A stretch of 64,000 nt of DNA from Sphingomonas crusticola (GCF_003391115.1 NZ_QTJP01000001.1:2936501-3000500); one strand, 5' to 3'. Shown: positions 51,921 to 61,651, counted from the first letter of the stretch. The notes: a model not told the origin generated them from the sequence alone. Program-made: numbers and translations.

Positions 51921-54900
51921 ATGCGCTTTCCGCACTTCTTCATCGACCGGCCGATCTTCGCGGCGGTGCTCTCGATCCTGATCGTGATCATCGGCGCGAT
52001 CGCCTATCCGACCTTGCCCGTCGGGCAATATCCCGAGATCGCGCCGCCGACCGTGACGGTAACCGCCGCCTATCCGGGGGCGACCGCCGAGACGATGGCG
52101 GAAACGGTGGCGGTGCCGCTGGAAGAGCAGATCAACGGCGTCGAGAACATGATCTACATGTCCTCGTCGGCGGTCGGCGACGGCACGTTGACCATCACCA
52201 TCAGTTTCGCGCCCGGCACCGACGTCAACAGCGCGCAGGTGCTGGTGCAGAACCGCGTCTCCGAGGCCGAGCCGCGCCTGCCTGAAGAGGTCCGCAATAT
52301 CGGTGTGACGGTGCGCAAGGCCTCGCCCAACTTCCTGATGGCGATCGCTTTCTATTCGCCGGATCATTCGCTCAGCCAGCAATATGTCAGCAATTATGTC
52401 ACGCTGCAGATTGCCGACCGGATCAAGCGGATCGAGGGTGTCGGCGACACGCGTACGGTCGGCGGCCGCGACTATGCGATGCGGGTGTGGATCGACCCGG
52501 ATCAGGCGGCCTCGCGCAATCTCACCGTCGACGAGGTGATCAGCGCCATCCGCGCCCAGAATGTTCAGGTGGCGGCCGGATCGATCGGGGCGCCCCCGTT
52601 CGGCAAGCAGGGCAACAGCGCCTTCCAGCTCGGTATCCAGACGCTCGGGCGGCTGAGCACGATCGAGCAGTTCGGCGACATCGTGCTCAAGCGCCGCGAC
52701 GACGGCGGATTGACCCGGCTCCGCGACGTCGCCCGCATCGAGCTTGGCGCCCAGGATTACACCACCAACGCCTATGTGAAGGGCCAACCGGCTTCGGTGT
52801 TGGCAGTGACGCAATTGCCCGGCAGCAATGCGCTCGCTGCGGCGGCGGCGGTCGAGAACACGCTCAAGGAAATGGCCAAGAGCTTCCCGCCGGGGATGAC
52901 CTATTCCATCCCCTATCAGCCGACGACCTACATCTCGGAATCAATCAGCGAGGTGCGCCGCACCTTGTTCGAGGCGCTGGTGCTGGTCGCGCTGGTCGTG
53001 GTTCTGTTCCTGCAAAGCTGGCGCGCGGCGATCGTACCGTTGATCGCCATCCCGATCTCCATCATCGGCAGCTTCGCCGCGATGAAGCTGTTCGGCTTCA
53101 GCCTCAACAATCTGTCCTTGTTTGGGCTAGTGCTCGCGATCGGCATCGTCGTCGATGATGCGATCGTCGTGATCGAGAATATCGAGCGACTGATGGAGGA
53201 GGAGGGGCTGAGCGCGCTCCAGGCCGCGCACAAGACGATGGACGAGGTTTCCGGCGCGTTGATCGCCATCATGCTCGTGCTCTGCGGCGTCTTCGTTCCG
53301 ACCGCCTTCATTCCGGGGATTTCCGGCCAATTCTATAAGCAGTTCGCGCTAACGATCGTGTCCGCGACCGCGATCTCGGCGTTCGTCTCGCTAACCCTGT
53401 CTCCGGCACTGGCGGCCCTGTTGCTCAAGCCCCGGAGCCATGATGATCGCGTGCCTGCCGGTCCGCGTGGCTGGCCGCGGCGCTTCGCCAACGGCTTCAA
53501 CCGTGGCTTCGGGCGGCTGTCCGACCGTTATGGGCGGCTTACCGCGCGCCTCGTCAGCAAACTGGCCCTCGTCGGCATCGTCTATGTCGGGCTGCTGCTG
53601 ATCGCGGGCTGGCGCTTTTATGCGACGCCGACCGGCTTCATTCCCGCGCAGGATCAGGGCTATCTCATTGCGGCGGTGCAGATGCCGCCCGGCTCCTCGC
53701 TCGAACGGACCAGCGCGTTCATGGAGCGGGCGATGGGCGAAGCGCAGAAGCTGCAGGGTACGCGCACCGACGTCGCCTTTGCCGGCTTTGACGGGGCGAC
53801 CTTTACCACCGCGCCGAATACGGGCGTGATCTTCGTGCTGCTGAAGGATCGCAAGGAACGCAACAATATCTCCGCCGACGAATTCGCCAATCAGTTGCGC
53901 AAGGCGTTCGGCGGCCTGACCGAAGGCAATATCCTGGTGATTCCGCCGCCGCCCGTGCAGGGGATCGGCACCGGCGGCGGCTGGAAGATGAATATCGAGG
54001 ATCGCGGCGGGCTGGGTTATGCCGCGCTGGAGAAGGCCGCTTTCGCGATGATGGGCGCGGCCAACCAGAGCGAGGGCATCACCTCCAGCTTCACCACCTT
54101 CAACACGCGCACGCCGCGGCTGACAGCCGATGTCGATCGGCTGCGCGCGCAGCAACTGGGCCTGCCGGTCTCGAACGTGTTTTCAGCGCTCGGCTCCTAC
54201 TTGGGATCGACCTATGTCAACGATTTCAACTATCTCGGCCGCACCTGGCGGGTGACCGCGCAGGCGGATGCCCGCTTCCGCCAGTCGCGTTCCGATATCG
54301 AGCGGCTGCGCGCGCGCACGACCGCCGGCAACATGGTGCCGCTGGGCGCGGTGCTAACCGTTAAGGACGATACCGGGCCTTACCGCGTGGTGCGCTATAA
54401 CCTCTATCCGTCGGCCGAGCTGCAGGGCGATTCCGCACGCGGCTATTCGTCAGGCCAGTCGCTGAAGACAATGGCGGCGGTGGCGGCGAAGGTTCTGCCC
54501 AAGGGCATGGACTTCGAATGGACCGATCTTGCCTATCAGCAGCAGCAGGCGGGCAATACCGGCATCTACGTCTTCGCGCTGGCGGTATTGTTCGTGTTTT
54601 TGCTGCTGGCGGCCCAATATGAAAGCCTGGTGTTGCCGCTGGCGGTGATCCTGATCGTGCCAATGTGCCTGCTCGCTGCCATCCTTGGGGTCGGGGCATT
54701 CCGCATGGACAATAATGTCCTCACCCAAGTGGGCCTGGTCGTCCTCGTTGGCCTTGCCGCGAAGAATGCCGTGCTGATCGTGGAATTTGCCCGGCAGGGC
54801 GAGGAGGAGGGGCTGACGCCACGCGAGGCGGCGGAGCGCGCGGCGCATCAGCGGCTGCGGCCGATCCTGATGACGTCGATCGCATTCATCCTTGGCGTGC

Positions 54901-55103
54901 TCCCGCTGGTCATCTCGCGCGGGCCCGGCTTCGAAATGCGCCAGGCCCTGGGCGTGGCGGTGTTCTTCGGCATGATCGGCGTGACCCTGTTCGGCCTGCT
55001 GTTCACGCCGAGCTTCTACGTCATCACGCGCAAGCTCGGCGATTGGGCGCGCGCGCAGTCGGCGCGACTGCGCCGCCATCCGAAAACGGAGGAAACGGCG
55101 TGA
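51921..55103 (+). CDS. RND efflux transporter, HAE-1 (AcrB-like) permease
   Basis: A 1060-residue proton-driven trimeric pump. It starts MRFPHFFIDRPIFAAVLSIL and has two large periplasmic loops and about 12 membrane segments. The paired aspartates of helix 4 are in GIVVDDAIVVIENIERL, which relay protons, and the second half carries GLAAKNAVLIVEFA with its conserved Lys. Length and motifs match multidrug AcrB/MexB, not heavy-metal CusA types. It is in one operon with the adaptor and outer-membrane factor. Confidence 0.96.
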   Translation: MRFPHFFIDRPIFAAVLSILIVIIGAIAYPTLPVGQYPEIAPPTVTVTAAYPGATAETMAETVAVPLEEQINGVENMIYMSSSAVGDGTLTITISFAPGTDVNSAQVLVQNRVSEAEPRLPEEVRNIGVTVRKASPNFLMAIAFYSPDHSLSQQYVSNYVTLQIADRIKRIEGVGDTRTVGGRDYAMRVWIDPDQAASRNLTVDEVISAIRAQNVQVAAGSIGAPPFGKQGNSAFQLGIQTLGRLSTIEQFGDIVLKRRDDGGLTRLRDVARIELGAQDYTTNAYVKGQPASVLAVTQLPGSNALAAAAAVENTLKEMAKSFPPGMTYSIPYQPTTYISESISEVRRTLFEALVLVALVVVLFLQSWRAAIVPLIAIPISIIGSFAAMKLFGFSLNNLSLFGLVLAIGIVVDDAIVVIENIERLMEEEGLSALQAAHKTMDEVSGALIAIMLVLCGVFVPTAFIPGISGQFYKQFALTIVSATAISAFVSLTLSPALAALLLKPRSHDDRVPAGPRGWPRRFANGFNRGFGRLSDRYGRLTARLVSKLALVGIVYVGLLLIAGWRFYATPTGFIPAQDQGYLIAAVQMPPGSSLERTSAFMERAMGEAQKLQGTRTDVAFAGFDGATFTTAPNTGVIFVLLKDRKERNNISADEFANQLRKAFGGLTEGNILVIPPPPVQGIGTGGGWKMNIEDRGGLGYAALEKAAFAMMGAANQSEGITSSFTTFNTRTPRLTADVDRLRAQQLGLPVSNVFSALGSYLGSTYVNDFNYLGRTWRVTAQADARFRQSRSDIERLRARTTAGNMVPLGAVLTVKDDTGPYRVVRYNLYPSAELQGDSARGYSSGQSLKTMAAVAAKVLPKGMDFEWTDLAYQQQQAGNTGIYVFALAVLFVFLLLAAQYESLVLPLAVILIVPMCLLAAILGVGAFRMDNNVLTQVGLVVLVGLAAKNAVLIVEFARQGEEEGLTPREAAERAAHQRLRPILMTSIAFILGVLPLVISRGPGFEMRQALGVAVFFGMIGVTLFGLLFTPSFYVITRKLGDWARAQSARLRRHPKTEETA

Positions 55104-56599
55104 TCCGCCGTACTGCGGTGCTGCTTGGCCTGCTGGCGCTCGGCGCCTGCGCGGTCGGGCCCAATTACAGTCCGCCGAAGCTGGCGGAGCCAACCGCGCG
55201 GCCCTTCGTGGAGAGCCAGAACAGTGCCTTGCTGTCCGGCCAGCCGCTTGCGGCGCGCTGGTGGGAACTGTTCGCCGATCCCGTGCTCGACCGGCTGATC
55301 GCCGACGCATTTGCCTATAATACCGACATCGCTCGGGCCGAGGCGAATTTGCGCCAGGCACGCGGCCTGCTGGCCGAGCAGCGCGCCGGGTTATTGCCCA
55401 CGACAAACGTATCGGGCGGCTATACGCATGGCCGCGTCGGACTTGAAAATACCGGCGCGGGCGGTGCGGGTACGGTCGCCGGGGGTGGCGCCGCGTCCGG
55501 CCCCTCCGGCGTTACCTACGATTATTATCAGATCGGCTTCGATGCGAGTTACGAGCTCGACGTCTTCGGACGGGTCCGCCGTTCGATCGAGGCGGCACGC
55601 GGTGACTATCAGGCGCAGGAAGCCGTGCTCGACGGAGCTCGCATCTCGGTCGCGGCGCAGGTCGCACAAAGCTATGCCGACGCGTGCGGGTTCGCGGAGC
55701 AGGCGGACGTCGCGCGTGAGACTGCCCGCCTGCAGGGCAACACACTCTCGCTGACGCGCCGCTTGCTCGACGCGGGCCGCGGCACGCGTCGCGACGTCGA
55801 TCAGGCGGCAGTCATCGTCGAGCAGGCCAATGCGCAGGTCCCTCAACTCGAGGCCAGCCGCCGCGCCGAAATCTATGCGCTGGCGGCGCTCACCGGGCGC
55901 CCGCCGGCTGAGATCGATGGCGCGGCGGCCGCATGCCGCGCCGTGCCGCGCGTCAGGACCGCAATCCCGATTGGCGATGGCGCCAGCTTGCTCGCCCGGC
56001 GCCCGGATGTCCGCCAGGCGGAACGAACGCTGGCCGCCGACACGGCGCGCATCGGCGTGGCGACCGCCGCGCTCTATCCGCAGGTCAATCTATTGGGGTC
56101 GGTCGGGCTGGGCGCGCCCAAGGCCAGCGATCTCGGCAAGTCGGCGTCGTTCAGCTACTCGATCGGTCCTTTCATCTCGTGGAGCTTCCCGAACATCGCG
56201 GTTGCCCGTGCGCGCATAAGCCAGGCCCGCGCGGGGGCGGATGCATCGCTCGCCGGTTTCCAGGGGGTGGTGCTCAACGCCTTGCGTGAGACCGAAAGTG
56301 CGCTTGCCCGCTATACAGCCGCACTCGAACAGAATGCGGCGCTCGCACGCGCCAACGCCGCCGCCAGTGACGCCGCCGAACTCTCGCGTCTGCGCTTCAC
56401 CACCGGCCGCGACAATTTTCTCAACCTGCTGGTGGCCGAACAGGATCGCGCCGCCGCTCGCAGTGCGCTCGCCCAATCCGATGCCATCGTCGCCGAACAG
56501 GCAGTCAGCCTGTTCAAGGCGCTCGGCGGCGGCTGGGAGGACGCCCCGCCCATCGCCAAGGCCGGCTCGAGCACGGCAGAGCGGCCGACCGGCCAATAA
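55100..56599 (+). CDS. RND outer-membrane efflux lipoprotein (NodT/OprM family)
   Basis: A 499-residue TolC-like outer-membrane factor. A lipobox LGAC puts the lipidated Cys at 17 and is followed by AVGPNYSPPKL, the standard OprM/NodT start. It has two repeat halves with long helices and the family's LLARRPDVRQAERTL and YPQVNLLGSVGLG. GTG 55100 overlaps the pump's stop (GTGA) and has GGAGGAA upstream. It completes the tripartite efflux system. There is no local regulator. Confidence 0.95.
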   Translation: MIRRTAVLLGLLALGACAVGPNYSPPKLAEPTARPFVESQNSALLSGQPLAARWWELFADPVLDRLIADAFAYNTDIARAEANLRQARGLLAEQRAGLLPTTNVSGGYTHGRVGLENTGAGGAGTVAGGGAASGPSGVTYDYYQIGFDASYELDVFGRVRRSIEAARGDYQAQEAVLDGARISVAAQVAQSYADACGFAEQADVARETARLQGNTLSLTRRLLDAGRGTRRDVDQAAVIVEQANAQVPQLEASRRAEIYALAALTGRPPAEIDGAAAACRAVPRVRTAIPIGDGASLLARRPDVRQAERTLAADTARIGVATAALYPQVNLLGSVGLGAPKASDLGKSASFSYSIGPFISWSFPNIAVARARISQARAGADASLAGFQGVVLNALRETESALARYTAALEQNAALARANAAASDAAELSRLRFTTGRDNFLNLLVAEQDRAAARSALAQSDAIVAEQAVSLFKALGGGWEDAPPIAKAGSSTAERPTGQ

Positions 56600-56794
56600 G
56601 CCACGGTGGCCCGTCGACGATCAGGCCGCGAGCGACGACGCGACTCTGCGGCCAAATATGTCCGTTATGGACACAATATAGCGGTGCCGCTTTGCTCGTA
56701 AAAAGCGTGGAATTCTATCCGTTAGGGTGATAGTCTTATCCACAATGGACAAAAGTCAGCACTCTAATTCCCTGTCTTTCCTGGCTCCTCGGGC
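56600..56794. other. intergenic region after the efflux operon
   Basis: A 195-bp region, relatively AT-rich around 56680-56770. It probably holds the promoter of the small secreted protein gene. No clear terminator stem with a T-run and no operator is visible. Confidence 0.45.
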
Positions 56795-57118
56795 GTGAGA
56801 CGCCGGATCGCTCTCGCGGGAATGTTGGTTTGCGGGCCGGTTCAGTCGAAACCCATCAAGCCATCATCGGTCAAGCTGATGACGCTCGATCAGGCGCAGT
56901 CGTGCTCGCCACTTGGAATGATGAGCAAATCACTGACAGCGCTGGAATATGGCAACAAGCACATGCAAGCCGGGAAGGCATCTCTTCTGAAGCGGGCTGA
57001 GCGGGCCGGCGCGAACGCTGGCGTGATGCGCACGACCGCGCACATCAATCTCTACACGATGGTACTCAGGCTATATCAGTGTGCCGATCAGCCAGCGGTG
57101 CTTCAATCGATCGATTAG
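56795..57118 (+). CDS. small secreted protein resembling the RcsF/DUF4156 type
   Basis: A 107-residue protein from a GTG start with a short signal peptide (RRRIALAGMLVCGPVQS). The mature part has two cysteines (Cys37 and Cys96) and the segment LLKRAERAGANAGVMRTT, similar in shape to the small envelope-stress RcsF and DUF4156 proteins. This is pattern-level evidence only. It is solitary, with the tRNA-Pro gene about 100 bp downstream on the other strand. Confidence 0.5.
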   Translation: MRRRIALAGMLVCGPVQSKPIKPSSVKLMTLDQAQSCSPLGMMSKSLTALEYGNKHMQAGKASLLKRAERAGANAGVMRTTAHINLYTMVLRLYQCADQPAVLQSID

Positions 57119-57219
57119 CGTGAGCTTTGGCCGCAGCTCTCCAAAACAGGTGCCGAGTGGACCGGCCACCCGTTCTCCAACAGGATTTCCGGACGCGATC
57201 CATCCTCGACGAAGGTTAA

Positions 57220-57296
57220 TGGTCGGGGAGAGAGGATTCGAACCTCCGGCCCCTGCCTCCCGAAGGCAGTGCTCTACCAGGCTGAGCTACTCCCCG
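57220..57296 (-). tRNA. tRNA-Pro(CGG)
   Basis: A 77-nt tRNA on the minus strand. Acceptor 5' CGGGGAG pairs with 3' CTCCCCG, then discriminator A and an encoded CCA at the end. The D-arm is GCTCAGCCTGGTAGAGC. The anticodon arm CTGCC-TTCGGGA-GGCAG gives CGG. The T-arm is GGAGG-TTCGAAT-CCTCT. It closely follows the bacterial proline tRNA pattern, and nothing points to integration next to it. Confidence 0.97.
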
Positions 57297-57440
57297 ACGG
57301 AGGCGGTTCTCATCAGCCTAAGGGCCGAACCGGCGATGCCAAGCCGGGGCCTGTTAGCGAGGGCAGCATGGGGCTGCAAGCGCTTATCCATTCCGATCGG
57401 TGGTGGCGCCAGCGTTCGCTGCCCGCTATCGCTCCCGCCC

Positions 57441-58007
57441 GTGAATCCGCTCGAAGCTATCGCCACCCTGCTCGGGCTCGCCAACATCGTCCTGCTGGTG
57501 CGGCGTAACATCTGGAATTACCCGATCGGGCTGATGATGGTCGCGTTGTATGCGCGCATCTTCTTTGGCGAGAAGCTTTATAGCGATGCCGTCCTCCAGC
57601 TCTTCTTTTTCGCGATCCAACTTTATGGATGGTGGGCATGGTGGCGCGCCGGCGGGGTAGAGCATCCGATCGCAGTCGAGCGGCTGACCGCGGGCGCGCG
57701 CGTCGCGTGGATAGCCGTTATCGTCGTCCTGACCCTCGCCTGGGGCGCGATGATGAACGCCAGTACCGATGCGGCCTTTCCATGGTGGGACGGCGGTATC
57801 GCGGTCGCGAGCATAGCGGCGCAGATCTTGCTCGCCCGGCGGCGGATCGAGAATTGGATTCTCTGGATCCTGATCGATGTCGCGGCGATCCCGCTCTATG
57901 TGACCAAGCAGCTCTACCTCACCGCCGTCTTATACGGCCTTTTCCTGTTGCTCTCGGTGATCGGCCTGCGCCAATGGTCACGCGCCGAGCGGGCGGCCCG
58001 CATTTGA
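57441..58007 (+). CDS. pnuC: nicotinamide mononucleotide/riboside transporter PnuC
   Basis: A 188-residue inner-membrane protein with about seven hydrophobic segments. The family's WNYPIGLMMVALYARIFF, LQLFFFAIQLYGWWAWW and ENWILWILIDVAAIPLYV are clear. It imports nicotinamide riboside by facilitated diffusion, trapped by phosphorylation. GTG 57441 is the start that gives the normal length; the upstream extension crosses the tRNA gene antisense. Its stop overlaps the start of the NadR-like gene, so uptake and phosphorylation/adenylylation are coupled. Confidence 0.92.
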   Translation: MNPLEAIATLLGLANIVLLVRRNIWNYPIGLMMVALYARIFFGEKLYSDAVLQLFFFAIQLYGWWAWWRAGGVEHPIAVERLTAGARVAWIAVIVVLTLAWGAMMNASTDAAFPWWDGGIAVASIAAQILLARRRIENWILWILIDVAAIPLYVTKQLYLTAVLYGLFLLLSVIGLRQWSRAERAARI

Positions 58008-58969
58008 CCCATGGCATCGTTATCGGGCGGTTCATGCCGCTTCACGCCGGGCATATCGCGCTGATCCGCACCGCGTCGGCGCTGGTCGATCGCCTGACGA
58101 TCATTCTGTGCTGGCACGCCGACGATGAAATTCCCGGAGCCGAGCGGGTTGAGTGGGTGAAGGAAACCTTTCCTGCGCTGCGGGTCGTCGCCTGCGAGAC
58201 GCCGTCGGCTAGTCTTGCGGCCGGATTGCAAACAGGCGCGGAACGGCTCGCCGCCCAGATCAGCCATCTGCACGCCGACAAGGTCGATCGGCTGATCGCA
58301 GCGGAGCGCGAGCAGGAGGCGATTGCCTTTGCGCTGGGCGCGCGGTTCACCCTGATCGATCCCGATCATGAGGCGGTGCCGCTGCGCTCCGCGGATATCG
58401 GCGCCGATGCTTTCAGCCATTGGGGTTTCCTGCCGCCCGCGGTGCGCCCCTCCTACGCGTCTACCATCTGCCTGCACGGGCCGGAGAGCACCGGCAAAAG
58501 CACGCTCGCGCGCCGGCTCGCGGCTCATTTCGGGACGCTTTATGTCCCCGAATATGGCCGGACCTATTGCGAGCAATTCGGCCTGTCGCTGGCGATGGAG
58601 GATCTCGTCACGATTGGCCGTACGCATCAGGCTATGACGAAAGCAATGCTGCGCCAGTGCGAGCGACGGCTGTTCCTGGACACCGATCCGTTGATGACCG
58701 CGGTCTGGGCCGACATGTTGTTCCAGCGGCGCGACCGCTGGTTCGATGCCTTTACGGACACTGCCGACCTTTATCTGCTGCTCGACATCGACATGCCGTG
58801 GATCGACGATGGCACCCGCTTCTTCGGCGACCTGCACGAGCGCCGGCACTTCTTCGATTTGTCGCGTGCCGAGCTGGAGCGGCGTGGGCTGCCCTATCAA
58901 GTCATAAGCGGATCGCCGGAGGAGCGCTTCGCGCAAGCCCTCGCTGCGATCTCGCAAGCCAGGCTTTAA
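58004..58969 (+). CDS. nadR: NadR-like nicotinamide-nucleotide adenylyltransferase/ribosylnicotinamide kinase
   Basis: A 321-residue bifunctional salvage enzyme. The N-terminal adenylyltransferase has GRFMPLHAGH (residues 9-18). The C-terminal kinase has the P-loop GPESTGKSTLARRL and the GRTYCEQ segment. It lacks the DNA-binding domain of enterobacterial NadR. The frame needs a TTG start at 58004, overlapping the pnuC stop by 4 bp, because the first ATG in frame (58034) would remove part of the nucleotide-binding motif. With PnuC it would convert nicotinamide riboside to NAD. Confidence 0.9.
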   Translation: MTHGIVIGRFMPLHAGHIALIRTASALVDRLTIILCWHADDEIPGAERVEWVKETFPALRVVACETPSASLAAGLQTGAERLAAQISHLHADKVDRLIAAEREQEAIAFALGARFTLIDPDHEAVPLRSADIGADAFSHWGFLPPAVRPSYASTICLHGPESTGKSTLARRLAAHFGTLYVPEYGRTYCEQFGLSLAMEDLVTIGRTHQAMTKAMLRQCERRLFLDTDPLMTAVWADMLFQRRDRWFDAFTDTADLYLLLDIDMPWIDDGTRFFGDLHERRHFFDLSRAELERRGLPYQVISGSPEERFAQALAAISQARL

Positions 58970-59086
58970 CATCGCATCCCCGCTTATTCCCGAACCTATC
59001 CACAGTTTTGTCACCACGGCCGGACGCCTTATCTTGCGTCTCAAGCCGGGTGCGCTACCTTCTGCAGGGGCAATTGAGGTGCGACG
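58970..59086. other. intergenic region upstream of the YbjN gene
   Basis: A 117-bp region with a GAGG ribosome site near its right end. No other feature is visible. Confidence 0.4.
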
Positions 59087-59596
59087 ATGATCGCCGACGA
59101 GTTTGAGAACGAGCGCGAAGACGAGGCGCCGGTCGATACGCTCGAAACCTATTTCGAAGCGCATGGCTGGACGCATGACCGCGTCGGCGAGGATGAGATC
59201 GTCGCGACCGTGCCCGGAAGCTGGGCGCAATATGAACTGCGGGGCGTCTGGCGCGAGGATGACCGCGTCCTCCAGTTTCTGGCACTGCCGGACATTCGCG
59301 TCGCCGCCGACAAGCGCGCTGTCGTTTACGAGACGATCGGGCTGGTCAACGAGCAGCTGTGGATCGGCCATTTCGAGATATGGTCGTCGAATGGCATGCT
59401 GCTGTTCCGCCACGCCGCCTTGCTCGACGGCTCAAGCGACAGCCCGCTGACGCTGGAACAGGCATCGACGCTGATCGAGGCCGCCATTGACGAGTGCGAG
59501 CGTTTCTATCCGGTTTTCCAGTTCGTCCTGTGGGGGGGCAAGTCGCCGGCCGAGGCAATGGCGGCCGCGCTGATCGAAACGCACGGCGAGGCGTGA
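59087..59596 (+). CDS. YbjN domain-containing protein
   Basis: A 169-residue acidic protein matching the YbjN family of chaperone-like or regulatory proteins. It begins MIADEFENEREDEAPVDTLE, continues with a type III secretion chaperone-like alpha/beta core (GSWAQYELRGVWREDDRVLQ) and ends with a helical stretch (EAMAAALIETHGEA). The molecular function of this alphaproteobacterial form is unknown. It is translationally coupled to proC (GTGA overlap), a pairing that recurs in relatives. Confidence 0.85.
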   Translation: MIADEFENEREDEAPVDTLETYFEAHGWTHDRVGEDEIVATVPGSWAQYELRGVWREDDRVLQFLALPDIRVAADKRAVVYETIGLVNEQLWIGHFEIWSSNGMLLFRHAALLDGSSDSPLTLEQASTLIEAAIDECERFYPVFQFVLWGGKSPAEAMAAALIETHGEA

Positions 59597-60426
59597 CGGG
59601 CGTTCCGGTTGAGATAAGTAACTGGGCGATCGAGGGGCCGGTCTGGCTCGTCGGCTGCGGCAATATGGCGGGCGCGATGCTGCGCCGCTGGCTCGAATGC
59701 GGGCTCGATCCCCGAGAAGTAACCGTGATCCGCAAGTCGGGTGCGCCGGTCGCGGAGGGCGTGACGGTGTTAAGCGCGCCGCCGCCGGACGGCGCGGTGC
59801 CCGCGCTGGTCATGCTTGGCGTGAAGCCGCAGATGCTCGATCTGGTCGCGCCCGCTCTGGCGCCTTTGCTGGCACCGGAGACGTTGCTGGTGTCGATCCT
59901 GGCGGGCGTCGAGTTGCAGGCGCTGCGGCGGCGCTTCCCCGCACCGCGCGAGATCGTGCGGGCCATGCCGAACACGCCCGTGGCGCTTGGCAAAGGGGTC
60001 GTTGCGCTCGCCGGGGACAATAGCGATCAGGCCGGCCGCGACCGGGTGACGGCGCTCATGGCCCCGCTAGGCCTTGTGGAATGGACCGACGAAGCCTTGT
60101 TCGACGTCGTGACGGCGCTCGCCGGTTCGGGGCCGGCCTTTCTGTTCCGCTTCATCGATGCATTGGCCGAAGCCGGCGCAGATGCGGGGCTGCCGGCGGA
60201 TCAGGCAGCGCGCATGGCGCTGGCGACAATAAGTGGGTCGGGAGCGCTGGCGGCCGCCGCTGAGGAAACTCCGCGCATGCTTGCCGATCGCGTCGCGAGC
60301 CCGGGCGGGAGCACGCGCCGCGGGCTCGACGTGCTCGATGAGCCGGAAGGATTGGTGCCGCTGTTGCGCAACACGCTCACAGCCGCAATCCTGCGCAACC
60401 GCGAGATGGCAGCAGAAGCACGCTGA
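59593..60426 (+). CDS. proC: pyrroline-5-carboxylate reductase
   Basis: A 277-residue NAD(P)H-dependent reductase, the last step of proline synthesis. The Rossmann motif VWLVGCGNMAGAMLRRW lies near residues 17-33, VRAMPNTPVALGKGV follows, and the C-terminal signature TALAGSGPAFLFRFIDAL and ASPGGSTRRGLDVLD are diagnostic. The GTG 59593 start overlaps the YbjN stop; the frame's upstream extension is not conserved-looking. It meets the glycosyltransferase gene tail to tail with no spacer. Confidence 0.93.
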   Translation: MTGVPVEISNWAIEGPVWLVGCGNMAGAMLRRWLECGLDPREVTVIRKSGAPVAEGVTVLSAPPPDGAVPALVMLGVKPQMLDLVAPALAPLLAPETLLVSILAGVELQALRRRFPAPREIVRAMPNTPVALGKGVVALAGDNSDQAGRDRVTALMAPLGLVEWTDEALFDVVTALAGSGPAFLFRFIDALAEAGADAGLPADQAARMALATISGSGALAAAAEETPRMLADRVASPGGSTRRGLDVLDEPEGLVPLLRNTLTAAILRNREMAAEAR

Positions 60427-61605
60427 TCAGCGTGGGCGGTTGACCGGATGGCCGCCGGATTCGCGGTGGCGGATCACGCGCAGATAGCCTTCGACCAGCG
60501 CCTGATTGACCGCGTCCCAGGAATAACGCTCGCTCACCAGACGGCCGGCCGCGCCTGCTGCCGCGCGCGCCTCCGGATTCTCGCAATAGAGTTGGAGCGC
60601 CTGCGCGAACTGCTCATTGGCGCCAGGACGGATCAGGCGGCCGGTGACGCCATCCTCGACCAGGCTGAGGCTACCCGTCGCGCGCGCGGCGACCACCGGC
60701 AGGCCGCATGCCATTGCCTCAAGCGTGACGTTGCCGAATGTCTCGGTCACGCTCGGATTGAGCAGCATGTCCGACGAGGCGATGGCACGGCCGAGATCCT
60801 CGCCGCGCTGGAAACCGGCGAATATCGTATCGGGTGGCAGGCGGCTCTCGAACCATGGCCGTGCCGGCCCGTCGCCGATGACCAGCACGCGCGCGCGCAC
60901 ATTACGCCGGCGCAGCACGTCGATGGTCTCGGCGAAGACGTCGAGACCCTTTTCCATGACGACGCGGCCGATGAAGCAGATGAGCGGCTCATCGTCGGCT
61001 ACGCCGAGGCTGCGGCGCCATTCCATATCGCGCCGGCTGATCGAGAAGATGTCGGTGTCCACGCCGCGCGACCAGATGCCGACGTCATAGCTCATCCGCT
61101 GTTCGCGCAGCACCTGCGCCATCGACTCGGACGGCGCGAAGATCGCGTCGCAGCGTCGGTAGAATCGCCGCAAGACGCCTTCCACCACGGGTTCGAGGAA
61201 GGCGAAGCCGTAATAACGCGGATAGGTTTCGAAGCGGGTGTGGACCGATGCGACAACCGGTATGTCCCAAGCCCGCGCGAGCGTCACCGCGCGGTGGCCG
61301 AGGAATTCGGGAATGGCGACGTGAAAGATACTCGCCCCGAACTCCTTGAGGTCGCGCTGGATTTTTGGCGGGATGCCGAGCGGGACGCGATATTCGGTGC
61401 GCCCGGGGATAGGGATGGCCGGAATGCCAACGACCTTGCCGGTGGACGGGAAGGCCGGCGTCTTGCTCTTCGGGCTGTAGATGCGGACCTTGGCGCCCTG
61501 GTTCTGCAGGTACCCGCTCAGGCGGTTGAGCGCTTGGTTGGCGCCGTCGCGCACATAATTATAATTGCCCGAAAACAGGGCCACGCGAAGATCGGAAACG
61601 TCCAT
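60427..61605 (-). CDS. GT4-family glycosyltransferase
   Basis: A 392-residue GT-B enzyme. The N-domain opens LRVALFSGNYNYVRDGANQAL, and the C-domain has CFIGRVVMEKGLDVFAE and the retaining-GT E-x7-E in TETFGNVTLEAMACGLPVVA. The pattern is that of glycolipid mannosyl/glucosyltransferases such as the PimB/sulfoquinovosyl-DAG-synthase-like group. In sphingomonads it might build glycosphingolipid head groups, but that is only a guess. It follows the ATP12 gene by 46 bp on the same strand. Confidence 0.9.
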   Translation of the reverse strand: MDVSDLRVALFSGNYNYVRDGANQALNRLSGYLQNQGAKVRIYSPKSKTPAFPSTGKVVGIPAIPIPGRTEYRVPLGIPPKIQRDLKEFGASIFHVAIPEFLGHRAVTLARAWDIPVVASVHTRFETYPRYYGFAFLEPVVEGVLRRFYRRCDAIFAPSESMAQVLREQRMSYDVGIWSRGVDTDIFSISRRDMEWRRSLGVADDEPLICFIGRVVMEKGLDVFAETIDVLRRRNVRARVLVIGDGPARPWFESRLPPDTIFAGFQRGEDLGRAIASSDMLLNPSVTETFGNVTLEAMACGLPVVAARATGSLSLVEDGVTGRLIRPGANEQFAQALQLYCENPEARAAAGAAGRLVSERYSWDAVNQALVEGYLRVIRHRESGGHPVNRPR

Positions 61606-61651
61606 GGGGGGCTGTTACCGGCGCCCGACGGAAAAGGCCATCGCGTGGATT

